A stretch of DNA of 64,000 bases from Symbiodinium natans (GCA_905221605.1 CAJNDS010001591.1:399540-463539); one strand, 5' to 3'; positions 40,891 through 51,306 are shown, counted from the stretch's first letter. The notes: generated by a model not told the origin, from the sequence alone. Made by a program: numbers and translations.

Positions 40891-40989
40891 ATTGGGTTAC
40901 AAGGGTTCAGCACGGCTCACGTTGGGCCCTTTCGGGCCGGAGCCAATTTCTGAGAGGCGCACGGTAGCACTCGGGTCACAGGCGCGCCG

Positions 40990-41165
40990 TAGTAGGCCCA
41001 GACCTCACATGGACAAGGGTTTGCAGCGTAGGGTGTACAGGTTCTTTCCCAAGTCGGTAGAACTCTCAACCACCCTCACATCCGTGTTACAGGAAAACTG
41101 CAAAACAAAAGGGTTCCGTACCACTGTGACCACTGTCTTGGTGCACCCCAATTCTAGCGAGTCTA
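40990..41165 (+). other. Exon-like open stretch
   Basis: Open frame containing VYRFFPKSVELSTTLTSVLQ and TTVTTVLVHPNSSES, running into a CCCTAAA tract. No clear splice sites. Confidence 0.25.
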
Positions 41166-41738
41166 AAAACCCTAAACCCTAAACCCTGAAACCTAAACCC
41201 TAAAACCTGAACCCTAAACCCTAAACCCTAAACCCCACAGGCTGGGTGCTTCGCAGCCAGCCTTCCGGGACTGAACTAGATCCATCCCAAGTTCCCAGCA
41301 TTGGGTGGCAAGGACAGCGATGCCGCGGTCAATGCATCCAGATCTTGGGGGGTGGGGGGGGGCAAGGTGAGGGTTTAGGGTTTAGGGTTTAGGGTTTAGG
41401 GTTAAGGGTTTAGGGTTTCGGGTTTCGAGTTTAGGGTTTAGGGTTTACGGTTGAGGGTAGGGCGAATCGGGTTCCAGAAGGACGCTTGGATTTGTAACTG
41501 TTGCTCATATTGGCGACTAGCACTGGTGGATGTTGCTGAGTGCTCAGAATAGAAAGATGCAGAAACAAACGAATGAACGAAAGTACGCCATTACTTGCCA
41601 GCAATTACTCATGTATACAAATTCGTATCTTTGCAGTTCTACACGATATATGGTAGGGCATGTACACGACGGTAGCATGCAATGGTAGTGGGGCTGGGTC
41701 CACGTGGTTCCCGAGGAAATTCACGAGCTCCGCATGCT

Positions 41739-41842
41739 CCCTAAACCCTAAACCCTAAACCCTAAACCCTAAACCCTAAACCCTAAACCCTAAACCCTAA
41801 ACCCTAAACCCTAAACCCTAAACCCTAAACCCTAAACCCTAA
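41739..41842 (-). repeat. Pure CCCTAAA tract
   Basis: About 15 perfect units. Confidence 0.9.
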
Positions 41843-42120
41843 CTTGCCAAATCCGCGCTTTCGGGCTGCCGGCTGGAGATGTGACTTCGCATGGCCTGGA
41901 AAGGTTCAGGAACCCATTGGGGCCCTGATCCTGTAGCGGCGAACATTTCGGGCTTGGAGTTTGTAAGGTTCAGGGTTTAGGGTTTAGGGTGTAGGGTTTA
42001 GGGCTTAGGGTCTAGGGTTTCGGGGGCATTTGGAGATTCAGCATTTTAGGGTTTTCGGGGAATGGGTTTGTTAGCTTGCTTTTAGGGTTTAGGCTGCTTC
42101 GGGCATCTTCGTGTGCCAGG

Positions 42121-42214
42121 TTGGGATGTTCCCCCTTCTACTAGCAGCCCTTAATCGCATAGGGGGTACTGTAATCCCTATTAAAGGCTGTTAGTCTAAG
42201 GGGGATTATCCCAA
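42121..42214. mobile_element. MITE-like family C copy
   Basis: TTGGGATGTTCCCCCTTCTA to GTCTAAGGGGGATTATCCCAA. Confidence 0.7.
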
Positions 42215-42327
42215 AGTATCCCCCAAAAGGACATCCAATAGATACACTCTAATCTTGATAAGCAAATTTATAAGAAACCCTTTATACACTCACCAAGAAG
42301 AGGAATATAAGCCCCTTAGCCAAAAAG

Positions 42328-42408
42328 GTGGTTTACGAAAACAGGGGTTTCAATATAGATCCCCAAATAGTAGGGATTTATTCCTTATAATACTTTCCGC
42401 AACCCCAT
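42328..42408. mobile_element. MITE-like family B copy, decayed
   Basis: GTGGTTTACGAAAACAGGGG, CCCCAAATAGTAGGGATT, then a poor right end. An unrelated GGTCACTTCTCTGAACTATGG segment follows. Confidence 0.5.
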
Positions 42409-42503
42409 ATGGTCACTTCTCTGAACTATGGTCCCTGATTTTTGGGGTACCCGAAATAGTAGGGTCCTTAGAGTTCATGGATTTATTTTTGAGAAGTGAC
42501 CAT

Positions 42504-42621
42504 CTTAGTAGCCCGGTAACCATATTATAATAAGGACACTTTTTTGGGTTGGCTACTTTAGAAGGGAACCCAGAACCCCCCCCCAAAAAAAAAAGGAAAA
42601 GGGTACCGCTGGGCTACCAAG
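42504..42621. mobile_element. MITE-like family F copy
   Basis: CTTAGTAGCCCGGTAACC to GGTACCGCTGGGCTACCAAG, with a C9A8 run inside. Its uninterrupted ACCATATTATAATAAGG is the reference for the nested copy at 10815-11018. Confidence 0.7.
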
Positions 42622-42854
42622 CCACATTACAGAAGCCCCAAGATAATCTGGTTCATGGTTGGGATAGGAATAAAATTGTAAAATTGTTCTTCCTTATTGA
42701 GTTTAAGTACCCTTAAAAAAGACCCTAAACCCTAAACCCTAAACCCTAGACCCTAAACCCTAAACCCTAAACCCTAAACCCCGCACAACCTCACCTCACG
42801 CGCTGCCGCCCCGCTTGCCACCAGGAGCTGGAAGGTGTGGGACCTCGGCAGATT

Positions 42855-43020
42855 CCCAGAGAGCCCAATACTCCTTAAGGAATATACCGTAAATTATAAG
42901 GGTTTCGGGTTTAGGGTTTAGGCTTTAGGGTTTAGGGTTTAGGGTGACCTTAAATTGTAAAGGGATCCTTCATATGATTTAAGGAATAGTCCTCAATGAA
43001 GGCGTATTGGGCTCTTTGGG
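42855..43020. mobile_element. MITE-like family E copy split by a TTTAGGG tract
   Basis: Ends CCCAGAGAGCCCAATACTCC and GGCGTATTGGGCTCTTTGGG. A TTTAGGG tract (42901-42946) interrupts it. TACCGTAAATTATAAG before the tract and GACCTTAAATTGTAAAG after it are copies of one site that is single (CCCTTAAATTATAAAAGG) in the intact relative at 47481-47587. Confidence 0.85.
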
Positions 43021-43664
43021 TTCCAGCCTACTCCAACTCAGGGGCGTCCCCTAAACCCTAAACCTTAAACCTCCTATTTGCCCCCCCAAGATAGATTTAA
43101 AAAGAGTAAACTACATAAATGAAAGAGAATAATCCCCTTATATACCCTTTATAGGGAAGAAGATAATATAGGGGTTGGAAGAATTACTGATAATATTTCC
43201 TTACGGTCCTTTTTTTTGTATTCTATAAGAAGGTGAGTGTTGGTTGAAGGCGGTGCATTTCATCTCAAAGAGGGTCTAGGGTTTAGGGTTCAGGGTTTCC
43301 AGTTTAGGGGTCTAGGGGTTTAGGGTTTAGGGTTTGGGCTTTAGGGTTTGGGGTATTTCCCCGGCGGCCAAGGCAAGAGCAATCCAATCGCCAGGGAAGA
43401 TAGAGGGACTGCGGCCTGCAAAGCAAGCTTGCGGCACTGGAGAAGGGGAAGGGGCCCGGTAACGCGCAAGCTTGTGACGATTTGGCTATATACTAGTTAT
43501 ACCACCCTAAACCTATTCCTGGTCCCCCGGCCCTAAACCCTAAACCCTAAACCCTAAACCCGTGTGAGGATGCGTGAGGGGCAGCAAACAGAGTCTGGTC
43601 CGCGTGGCATCTGCAGCTCATGGCCGTGTCACCTGCAGAACCTGCCCTGTCCTCAACATCACAG

Positions 43665-43758
43665 TACTTGGAGGTTCATAGTGCTTATTAAACAATTATC
43701 ACTGTACTTATAACCTACTTATAAGCCCCGTAAGTGCCCCAATATGAACCTCCAAGTA
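43665..43758. mobile_element. MITE-like family H copy
   Basis: Perfect 16-bp inverted ends TACTTGGAGGTTCATA and TATGAACCTCCAAGTA, with AT-rich interior. Confidence 0.7.
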
Positions 43759-43799
43759 GAGAGTACAAGTTACTACCAATTGCTTAAGGACCCCCAAAA

Positions 43800-43895
43800 A
43801 AGCAAAACATATTAAAACATATTCTTCCTCATAAGGGTAATATCTAGGGATCTTCATTCTTATTCGTTGGGGGTTCTTATGCAAATAGTAGGTTA
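43800..43895. repeat. Family I fragment
   Basis: ATAAGGGTAATATCTAGGGAT and GGGGGTTCTTATGCAAATAGTAGG match the segment at 62530-62605. Confidence 0.55.
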
Positions 43896-44116
43896 GGAGG
43901 GTTTAGGGTCCAGGGCGCAACCCGACTTAGTTTGAAGGCGCCACCTCTGGCAGGGATCTACCTAAACCCTAAACCCTAAACCCTAAACCCTAAACCCTAA
44001 ACACTTCTTTCCTCCGGCGAGTTGTACCAGTTCGCAGTTCGATGAAACGCATTCTATGCTAGCAGTGGAGCTTAAACTCCTTTGCCGTAAATCGCTGGGC
44101 CGCTCAAAAGCTTTGA

Positions 44117-44428
44117 ATGGAGGTCAGGTTGATTTTTCTGGCTCTTGTGATGAGGAAACTTAAATTTAAGTTAACAGATTGGGGCTGTAGAGCATCGAAT
44201 GTAGTATCCGTATCACGGTATCTTCAAGTTCCTTCTACCAAGCTTGCTCCTGACATGTCATCAAGGCTTGCGCAGTCCCAGCGTTCGTTACTTGAACAGA
44301 ATCTGGATCATCAGTGTGCTGGAGTCGTACCTGAAGCTCGCACAATCCCAACCCTGGGGACTAATATTCCTCCAACGTACTATCGTACTTGTTCTGATAA
44401 GAAGCAGGAAAAGGTCCCGCAATTGTAG
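44117..44428 (+). CDS. Unidentified ORF, 103 residues
   Basis: Starts with ATG. T-rich third positions, unlike the long ORFs. Includes LTDWGCRASNVVSVSRYLQV and LAQSQRSLLEQNLDH. The frame ends at TAG. The surrounding 44010-44630 is free of tracts and MITEs. No domain recognised; it could be a chance ORF or an old insertion. Confidence 0.25.
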   Translation: MEVRLIFLALVMRKLKFKLTDWGCRASNVVSVSRYLQVPSTKLAPDMSSRLAQSQRSLLEQNLDHQCAGVVPEARTIPTLGTNIPPTYYRTCSDKKQEKVPQL

Positions 44429-44861
44429 GAGTCAGCAGTCTCTACTATGATGAGAACCAGGAAAGGGTCCCCATTCTCGGAACCACCCGATAATCCTCAT
44501 TCTGATCGCAAGTTTACCGGGCCTACCAGCAAGAAAGCTGAGGATCCTCCTTCTGTGTGAACCACACGCGAATTTCTTAGTGAGGGAGCACTGTCGAGTC
44601 TCCAGCAGCAACTGGCACAAGCCAAGTTTTGCATAAACCCTAAACCCTAGACCCTAGACCCTAAACCCTAAACCCTAAACCCTAAACCCTAAACCCCAAA
44701 TCAGCACTCCCTCACTTTTTTGTAAAGGCTGTGCTGTGGGCGGCGTGGCCGCTCAGCGGCTCGCACATTTGCCCAGAAAAGCACTTCGAGAAGATCTGGC
44801 TCAGGGGACAGGATAGCAACTGAACCCTACACACTCTAAGCCCTAGCAAGCCGTAGCAATC

Positions 44862-44974
44862 TTGGCTGCACTTAGGAGGGTAGTAAAAAACTAAACTTTT
44901 AGCTGCCTTATTAAGAAGCCCAATAAACCCAAAAAGGCTAAAGATCTAAAGTTACAGTAAAGTACCACAAAGCA
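44862..44974. mobile_element. Repeat family D copy
   Basis: CTTGGCTGCACTTAGGAGGG, TAGTAAAAAACTAAAC, CCCAATAAACCCAAAAAGGC, GTTACAGTAAAGTACCACAAAG. The CTTGGCTG start is shared with 60901. Confidence 0.7.
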
Positions 44975-45127
44975 ATGTCCAAGGCTTGCAGAATTACTCA
45001 AAGGTTTCTCGCACCAGGCCCCATGCCCGGCAGCGTTGAATCCCTCGGCACTTTGGCACTCAGATAGAAGTTAAGAAATGATTGAGCCTGCTCTTCAGAG
45101 CCTCTCAGGGAGTCGTTTCAGGCTTCC

Positions 45128-45270
45128 CGGCTTTGCTTCTGTTTCTTGTTCAGGGTTTAGGGTTTAGGGTTTAGGGTTTAGGGTTTAGGGTTTAGGGTTT
45201 AGGGTTTAGGGTTTAGGGTTTAGGGTTTAGGGTTTAGGGTTTCTCGGCTTTGTTTCTGGTTTTGCGTGCC
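45128..45270 (+). repeat. TTTAGGG tract flanked by a diverged duplication
   Basis: CCCGGCTTTGCTTCTGTTTC lies just left of the tract (45151-45242) and CTCGGCTTTGTTTCTGGTTT just right of it. About 20 bp, with a few mismatches. Confidence 0.75.
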
Positions 45271-45397
45271 AAGCAGGCTTTCCAAAGTCTAAGTCAGCAC
45301 TCAGATGTGTGGAGACTGCTCGTTTCAGGGACCCTGGGACCCTAAAAGCCTTGAAAACCGCCAAGGCTGTATACCTGCAACGATCAATCAGGCTATG

Positions 45398-45505
45398 TTG
45401 GGATGCTCCCCCTTATGCTAACAGTCCTTAGCAGGGATTGTAGTACCCCCTATTATAATCAACAATCCCCACTAAGGACTGTGAGTATAAGGGGGAACAC
45501 ACCAA
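45398..45505. mobile_element. MITE-like family C copy
   Basis: TTGGGATGCTCCCCCTTATG to GTATAAGGGGGAACACACCAA with AACAGTCCTTAGCAGG and CACTAAGGACTGTGAG inside. Confidence 0.75.
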
Positions 45506-46001
45506 AGGCTCTCCATTGCTTTCGAGGTCGTGCCTGCGATGTCATTGCGGCACCTGAAGTCTACGCAATCCGAGCACACGGAGCCAACAAAAATGGGGAG
45601 GGTAGGTTTTGGGGGTTGAGGGGCTGCGAATCAGAGAGAGAGAGAGATGGAACCCTAAACCCTAAGCCCTAAGCCCTAACCCTAAATCCTAAACCGGCCG
45701 AATGAAGTTGAGCCGAAGGGACTCGGGCGCGGCAGATTCACCGCAGGTTTCTCCCGGCGCACTGCCACGCGGCCTGGGAATTACGGAGGGTTTAGGGTCT
45801 AAACCCCAGACCCTATAAACCCTAAACCCTAAACCCAGTAAGCCCTAAACCCTAGCCCTAAACCCTAAACCCTCAACCCTAAACCCTATCCCTAAACCCC
45901 AAACCCCAAACACGAAACCCGTGGCCTGGGTTCGACTGCGCAAACCGCGCCGGCTGCAGCATTGTGTCGAACATGGGAGCTTCGGGCTCGGCAACCTCCA
46001 G

Positions 46002-46123
46002 CACCTCACAGGGTTGGTTGTTTAGGGTTTAGGGTTTAGGGTTTAGGGTTTAGGGTTTAGGGTTTAGGGTTTAGGGTTTAGGGTTTAGGGTTTAGGTTTT
46101 CTGCCAGCACCTCACAGGCCGGG
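46002..46123 (+). repeat. TTTAGGG tract flanked by a 15-bp duplication
   Basis: CCAGCACCTCACAGG occurs at about 45999-46013 and again at about 46106-46120, with a pure tract (46018-46098) between. Confidence 0.8.
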
Positions 46124-46209
46124 CGGTTTAGGGCTACTTTAGAGGTTCTTTAGGGCTTATTTTAAGGGGTTCATACTCCCTAAACCCTAAATTAAACCTT
46201 AAAGCCTAG

Positions 46210-46612
46210 AACCCTCGACCCTAAGCCCTACTGCAGGGTTTCAGGCGCTTCAAACATGACCCTTTGGAGGCTTGGCTGCTCATTTTTGTCGCAAGGCACC
46301 GGCTCCAGGTTCAGACCCAGCTTCTCGAAGCCCTGCTGGATGTCCTGGAAGCGCCTGAGGAAAGGGGGGGGGGTGGGGGTTTTGGGGGTTTTGGGGGTTT
46401 TGGGGGTTTTGGGGGTTCTGGGGTTTTGGGGGTTTTGGGGGTTTTGGGGTTTTGGGGGTTTTGGGGGTTCTGGGGTTTTGGGGGGTTTTTGGGTTTTGGG
46501 CCTTGGGGTCCTAAATAAGCAAAGGAGCTCTGTGATGCGCAGCATGTTCCGATGCTGCCGCTGTAGATGGCACAGCAGACCATCTGAAACCTTGGTTTGC
46601 AGTCTAGAAGTC
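46210..46612. CDS. Exon pair of uncertain strand around a CCCCCAAAA array
   Basis: Minus reading: exon about 46612-46545 (LQTKVSDGLLCHLQRQHRNM) then, after CCTTTCCTCAG, exon 46355-46210 (FQDIQQGFEKLGLNLEPVPC then DKNEQPSLQRV). A GC donor would keep phase. Plus reading of the second piece is also good: after GTTTCAG it gives RFKHDPLEAWLLIFVARHRL and QTQLLEALLDVLEAPE. Only one strand can be right. No family recognised. Confidence 0.35.
46374..46500 (+). repeat. (GGGGGTTTT)n array
   Basis: About a dozen 9-mers GGGGGTTTT with GGTTCT variants. Different from the TTTAGGG tracts and reminiscent of ciliate telomere units, but internal and unique in the window. Confidence 0.85.
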
Positions 46613-46945
46613 TAGGGTTTAGGGTTTAGGGGGGTCTTTGCCGGTGTACATGTCAGGAGGAGGCGTGCCGAGTCTTTGCACTCCGACTCACACAGTGAAC
46701 GGTCCGACTGCACACCACGCTCCCCCCTGTGTTGGGGCTCACGGCCGTGGGGCAATGACCCGAACTCTCCCGAAACCCTAAACCCTAAAACCTAAATCCT
46801 AAACCCTAAACCCCAAACCCTAAACCGCCGCATGGTCTTGGCAACTAGGGAGCCCATCGCGGCGCATCACGAGGCATGGCGGCCTGCACGGCGGCACTTG
46901 AGGAGATTCTGGGGTTTAGGGTTTAGGGTTTGGGGTTTAGGGTTT

Positions 46946-47131
46946 AGGGTTCGAACACAATGTGGGGACCGAATAAGCCCCAAACTTGGGGCCACAAATC
47001 TCTACTAACTCCTGCAATCCCCCAAATAAGGTGTCTGAACCCATAAACCTTTTCGGTGTTCTTAAGGAGGTTTAGGGTTTAGGGTTTAGGGTTTAGGGTT
47101 TAGGGTTCGAACACAACGTGGGTCCCCAAGG
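46946..47131. mobile_element. MITE-like family A copy with tract and duplicated flank
   Basis: The family A element runs TGTGGGGACCGAATAAGCCC to GTCCCCAAGG. A TTTAGGG tract (47070-47107) sits in its right end, and AGGGTTCGAACACAATGTGGG (46946-46966) is repeated with one mismatch at 47102-47122 after the tract. Confidence 0.7.
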
Positions 47132-47261
47132 CAGAGCTTCATCATCCAAAAGGAGTCCGTCTCGGCCTCCGCCTCTGAGCCCGCGGTTGCCAGATCCGGC
47201 CTCGGCTCGTGGGAAGGAAAATCGCGCAAGTGACGCACTCTGACTCAGCCCCAAGCATCCC

Positions 47262-47382
47262 TAAACCCTAAACCCTAAACCCTAAACCCTAAACCCTAAA
47301 CCCTAAACCCTAAACCCTAAACCCTAAACCCTAAACCCTAAACCCTAAACCCTAAACCCTAACCCTAAACCTAAACCCTATA
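47262..47382 (-). repeat. Pure CCCTAAA tract
   Basis: About 16 units with a slightly degenerate 3' end. Confidence 0.9.
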
Positions 47383-47480
47383 GGCTCCGGAGGCGCCGAT
47401 GCTCGGCATCTGCCAGGGAGACCCATCCTAGCCGCGTTTTGGGGTGGGGTCAGACTTAGGCGACGTCGACGTGGGGTGAG

Positions 47481-47587
47481 GAGAGAGCCCAACACTCCTT
47501 AACTAAGGAATATCCCTTAAATTATAAAAGGATCCTAAATATGATCTAAGGAATAGTCCTTGATTAAGGGGTATTGGGCTCTTTGGG
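47481..47587. mobile_element. MITE-like family E copy, intact
   Basis: GAGAGCCCAACACTCCTTAA to TTAAGGGGTATTGGGCTCTTT. Contains the single site CCCTTAAATTATAAAAGGATCC that is duplicated around the tract in the copy at 42855. Confidence 0.8.
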
Positions 47588-47639
47588 TAAGGCTTCTACA
47601 GCGAGTGTAGAGGGTCTTGACAAGGCTGCGGGGGGTGTA

Positions 47640-47893
47640 TTCTAGGCCTCTTAGTTGGCTTTTTGAGGGGCTTTTATAGAGTCTTGACAAGGCTCTAAGA
47701 GGTGAGAGGGCTTTGTAGGGTCTTTGTAAAGCATTCGCAGCGGTTTTAGGGGTTTGGGCGTCCCGGCTCTTGGGGCAAGTTGTTGGGGCCCGTGGCTTTC
47801 GACCCCCCCCCCCCGCCTCCAACACAGGACTGGGCCCAGATCTGACCGTCCTTGGAGAATCATGTAATGTCATGCACATGATAATCAACAGAA

Positions 47894-47924
<31 letters not shown>

Positions 47925-48140
47925 TTCTATGTATATCTGTACATATATGTATATCGGGACATATATGCATGAGCTGCTAATGTAATATATTAAAAACAAG
48001 CCTGCAGACTCGCTTTCGTTCAAAACACGACTGTCCCGCTATGGCAGCTTTACTGCATGCGGACTCGGGGAGGGCGATCACTACGGCTGCAGCCGCGTTG
48101 CTACCTTCCTGAAGTTGACCACTTGCACAGAGTCCATCGC
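47640..48140. other. Spacer with C run and TA repeat
   Basis: C11 run near 47803 and (TA)n at 47893-47955. No gene supported. Confidence 0.5.
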
Positions 48141-48426
48141 CTAGCGGCTCCATGGGGTTTAGGGTTTAGGGCTAGGGTTTAGGGCTAGGGTTTAGGGGTG
48201 TTTGGGGTTTGGGGTTGCACGTCGCAGTGGCTGCATGGCTACTCACCGGGCACACCAGGGCAGAGCCCCCTGAGCTCCGTGCGTGAAGGTGGCTTACCAC
48301 CTCTGATCCGCCAGGTTCGGTGTATGCAGTGGCGTCGGACTTCATCACCTCGGCAGGAAACTCCCCTACACCCTCAACCCTCAACCCTAAACCCTAAACC
48401 CTAAACCCTAACCCTAAACCCTGAAC

Positions 48427-48970
48427 CGTCCCCGAGATCAAGCTCGTCCATCGGAGAATGAAGGCAATGATCTTCGATAGTGCAGCCCAGGCCACATACA
48501 TTCCATCTGGAATGTGGGACTCCTGGGCTGAAGGCTAAAGGATCCTCTGTAGCTTGTGGCGACTCTCCTGCAATTCATGCAACTCTCACGAGGACGGGTT
48601 CCAGCACACGTTGCTGGCTGCGTAGTGACAGGCTGGCCGAAGCAGAGCATGAGAGCACGCAGCAGAGCGAGAATCAAGAGACCAAACGTGTAGCTGTCCT
48701 CTCGTTCCACCCTCGTACCACAGCATGTGACTAAACCCAAAACTAAGCCCTAAACCCTAAACCCTAAAACTAAACCCTAAACCTCCCGTTGTTCGGGGTA
48801 GGAAGCCGATCTCGTAAAGCAGACACCCTTCACCTGCTCCCAAGGGCTTTAGGGCTTCTGTCTTGCAGCTGGGCAACCATGCGCGAAGCAAAGCGATAGC
48901 CAGAATCCCGATCTACCAGTGAAATCCACCCAGCTGGGTTCCTGGGCGGTTTCAGACTTAGCTTCTACAC
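48427..48970. other. Spacer with exon-like ORFs
   Basis: The minus ORF 48438-48740 and plus ORF 48480-48734 overlap and neither has a recognisable domain. A CCCTAAA tract lies at 48731-48782. Confidence 0.35.
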
Positions 48971-48973
48971 CTA

Positions 48974-49086
48974 CCTTGGGGACGACATGAACCCTAAAAT
49001 TGGGGCTCATATACCCTGACTACTATAATTCCCATTCAGGTGTATGAACCATAAACCCTTTTTGGGTTCATTTGAGGTCCCCAAGG
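48974..49086. mobile_element. MITE-like family A copy with TA flanks
   Basis: CCTTGGGGACGACATGAACC, CATATACCCTGACTACTATAA, GTATGAACCATAAACCC, then CCCCAAGG. TA on both sides. Confidence 0.8.
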
Positions 49087-49193
49087 TACTAGTCGTTCTT
49101 CGCAGGGAATCAGGGAGGTAGCGGGTCAGGTGCCTCAATATGTTTTAGTTCGCCAGGGAGCGAAGCCCCAATAACCCTACCAAGAGCTACTGC

Positions 49194-49340
49194 TAGGGTT
49201 TAGGGTTTGGGTTTAGGGTTTAGGGTTTAGGGTTTAGGGTTTAGGGTTTAGGGTTTAGGGTTTAGGGTTTAGGGTTTAGGGTTTAGGGTTTAGGGTTTAG
49301 GGTTTAGGGTTTAGGGTTTAGGGTTTAGGGTTTAGGGTGG
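49194..49340 (+). repeat. Pure TTTAGGG tract
   Basis: About 20 units, nearly perfect. Confidence 0.9.
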
Positions 49341-49458
49341 GCATTTACGCCGGATGTTGTGGATTGCGCTGCTGACAACATACTTGCCGTGCCTAGCTGC
49401 CTGGCTGAGGTGCTAATATTCAGATTCAGCCTGCGTCGAACTGAAACCTTCACAAAAT

Positions 49459-49581
49459 ATATGAAGCAGGGTTTATATTACTGTTCCTGGTGAGTGTATA
49501 GAAGGTTCCTTTTTAATATTGGTGAGTGTATATACCGGGTGTCCTTTTGGGGATACAAGAAATATAAACCCTACTTCATAT
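49459..49581. mobile_element. Element with 21-bp inverted ends
   Basis: ATATGAAGCAGGGTTTATATT and AATATAAACCCTACTTCATAT differ by one base pair. Inside, GGTGAGTGTATA is repeated directly. Confidence 0.75.
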
Positions 49582-49711
49582 CAACCTACCGCACTGCGGC
49601 AAATCTGCGTGATGCGCCCCCGCTTTCGCGAGGCATATTGATCCTCGTCGAAGTACTCCTGGCAAGAGGCGCAGAGCTTGCAGAGAGGCCGGCCTACACG
49701 CAACGAAAGCA

Positions 49712-49812
49712 GCCCTAAACCCTAAACCCTAAACCCTAAACCCTAAACCCTAAACCCTAAACCCTAAACCCTAAACCCTAAACCCTAAACCCTAAACCCT
49801 AAACCCTAAACC
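49712..49812 (-). repeat. Pure CCCTAAA tract
   Basis: About 14 perfect units. Confidence 0.9.
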
Positions 49813-49930
49813 ACAACATCTGCGCAAAGGTCCAGCACCACTTCCACGACGTTGACCATCTGCCCCTCCGGGAGCTCCGCCAAGAGCGGAGATGAAAGGC
49901 TGATGTCCTCGACAAGATTTTCAGGACGGG

Positions 49931-50097
49931 CTATTATACCCTACAACCCCTTCAAAAGGCCCTTTGTAGGGTTAGGGGGGATTATACTGCTATGCCCTAT
50001 AACCTTGAAAAGGCCCTTTATAGGGTTGGATAGGGGGATTATGCTGCTATGCCCTCTAACCCCCTTGAAAGGGCCCTTTGTAGGGTTGACTATGGGG
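49931..50097. repeat. Three tandem hairpin units of about 58 bp
   Basis: Each unit contains CCCTATAA or CCCTACAA, a GAAAAGGCCC centre and TTTGTAGGGTT, so each can fold on itself. ATTATACTGCTATGCCCT starts the second and third units. Confidence 0.7.
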
Positions 50098-50165
50098 ATT
50101 CTAAGGCCGAATAGCCATCCTGGTTTGCATTATAATGCAGGGTCCCTAGGACTACATCACGATAT

Positions 50166-50268
50166 GGGGGTTTACGAAAAATAGGGGGACCTATATAAAG
50201 ACCCCAAATAGTAGGATCCCCTTATAATAGGGCCCCAATAAGGTGCCCCTAAGTTCGGCAAACCCCCC
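50166..50268. mobile_element. MITE-like family B copy, best preserved
   Basis: GGGGGTTTACGAAAAATAGGG, ACCCCAAATAGTAGGATCCC, GGGGCCCCAATAAGGTGCCC, then GTTCGGCAAACCCCCC. TAT flanks on both sides. Confidence 0.75.
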
Positions 50269-50434
50269 TATGCTACGATGCTAAGTTCACGTTGCTGCGC
50301 TGCAGCCACTCACGTAGCTGCCCTCCGCTGCCGGAACGCAGCGAGGCACCTCTTTGAGTGAGGGAGGATCTCAAAATCATAGTGTTGGAGATACGGAGAC
50401 CTATACTGGTCTCCAAACCCTTCTTTATCATTGT

Positions 50435-50510
50435 ACATATATATATATATAGAGATAATAATAATAATAATAGTAATCTATATATATATATACATATACA
50501 TATGCACATT
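50435..50510. repeat. (TA)n and (ATA)n microsatellites
   Basis: TA run, ATAATAATAATA and a further TA run. Confidence 0.85.
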
Positions 50511-50939
50511 ACATCTGCAAGAAGGGTTGCGTCGACTTAGCTCGCTTCGATCGCTCCCACCGAATGCCCTCGACAGTCCTGTCGAAGGTGGGCTCCATCC
50601 TGGGCCAGGCTTTTAAGAGTCGTAAGCCCAAATGGGCTAGAGTGGTTTAGGGTTTAGGGTTTAGGGTTTAGGGCTTAGGGTTCTAAGACTAGGCGGGCCT
50701 TGCAGTTAGAGATCCTCTCTACCATTCCGTGTCTGGTAAGACTCATCGACCACGCCTAAACCCCAAACCCCAAACCCTAAACCCCAAACCCCAACCCCTA
50801 AACCTAAACCCCGCAACCCTTGAACCCAGAAAGCTAGCCGTTTCCTGGCCTCTCAACGAGTCAAGGGGCGCAAGGAGGGACACTTTTCAGGAGCCTTTGG
50901 GGTTATTTCGGGGGTTGTTCAGGGGCTACTTAGGTGCAG

Positions 50940-51125
50940 AGGGACCATATGAATATAAGGCATATAAGGTACATAGGAACCATATAAGGTATATAAGATA
51001 TACAGCGACTATATAAGGTATATAAGGTATTAAGGTATATAAGGTATACAAGGTATATAAGGGAAAAAAGGTATATGAGGTATATAAGGTAGATAGGGAC
51101 TTTCTAAGGTGCACAAGGGGTCCCT
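50940..51125. repeat. (AAGGTATAT)n array with flanking GGGACC/GGTCCC
   Basis: Degenerate 9-10 bp repeats between GCAGAGGGACCATATG and CAAGGGGTCCCTCCATATACC, whose GGGACC and GGTCCC parts are complementary. Confidence 0.65.
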
Positions 51126-51306
51126 CCATATACCCCTTAAGGCCTAAGCTTGCCAAGCAGCGTGGAGAATGACGTAGGTGCCCTCGAAATCTGGCTCTTT
51201 CTTGCTGGGGTCCTGTTTAGGGTCTAGGGTTTCGGGTTTCGGGTTTAGGGTCTCGGGTTTAGGGTTTAGGGTTTCGGCTTCAGGGTTCGGGTTTCCCATG
51301 CTAAAT

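Noticed and set aside
44117-44428. Organellar or viral gene transfer
   Set aside because: Codon use differs from neighbours, but no family could be recognised, so origin cannot be argued.
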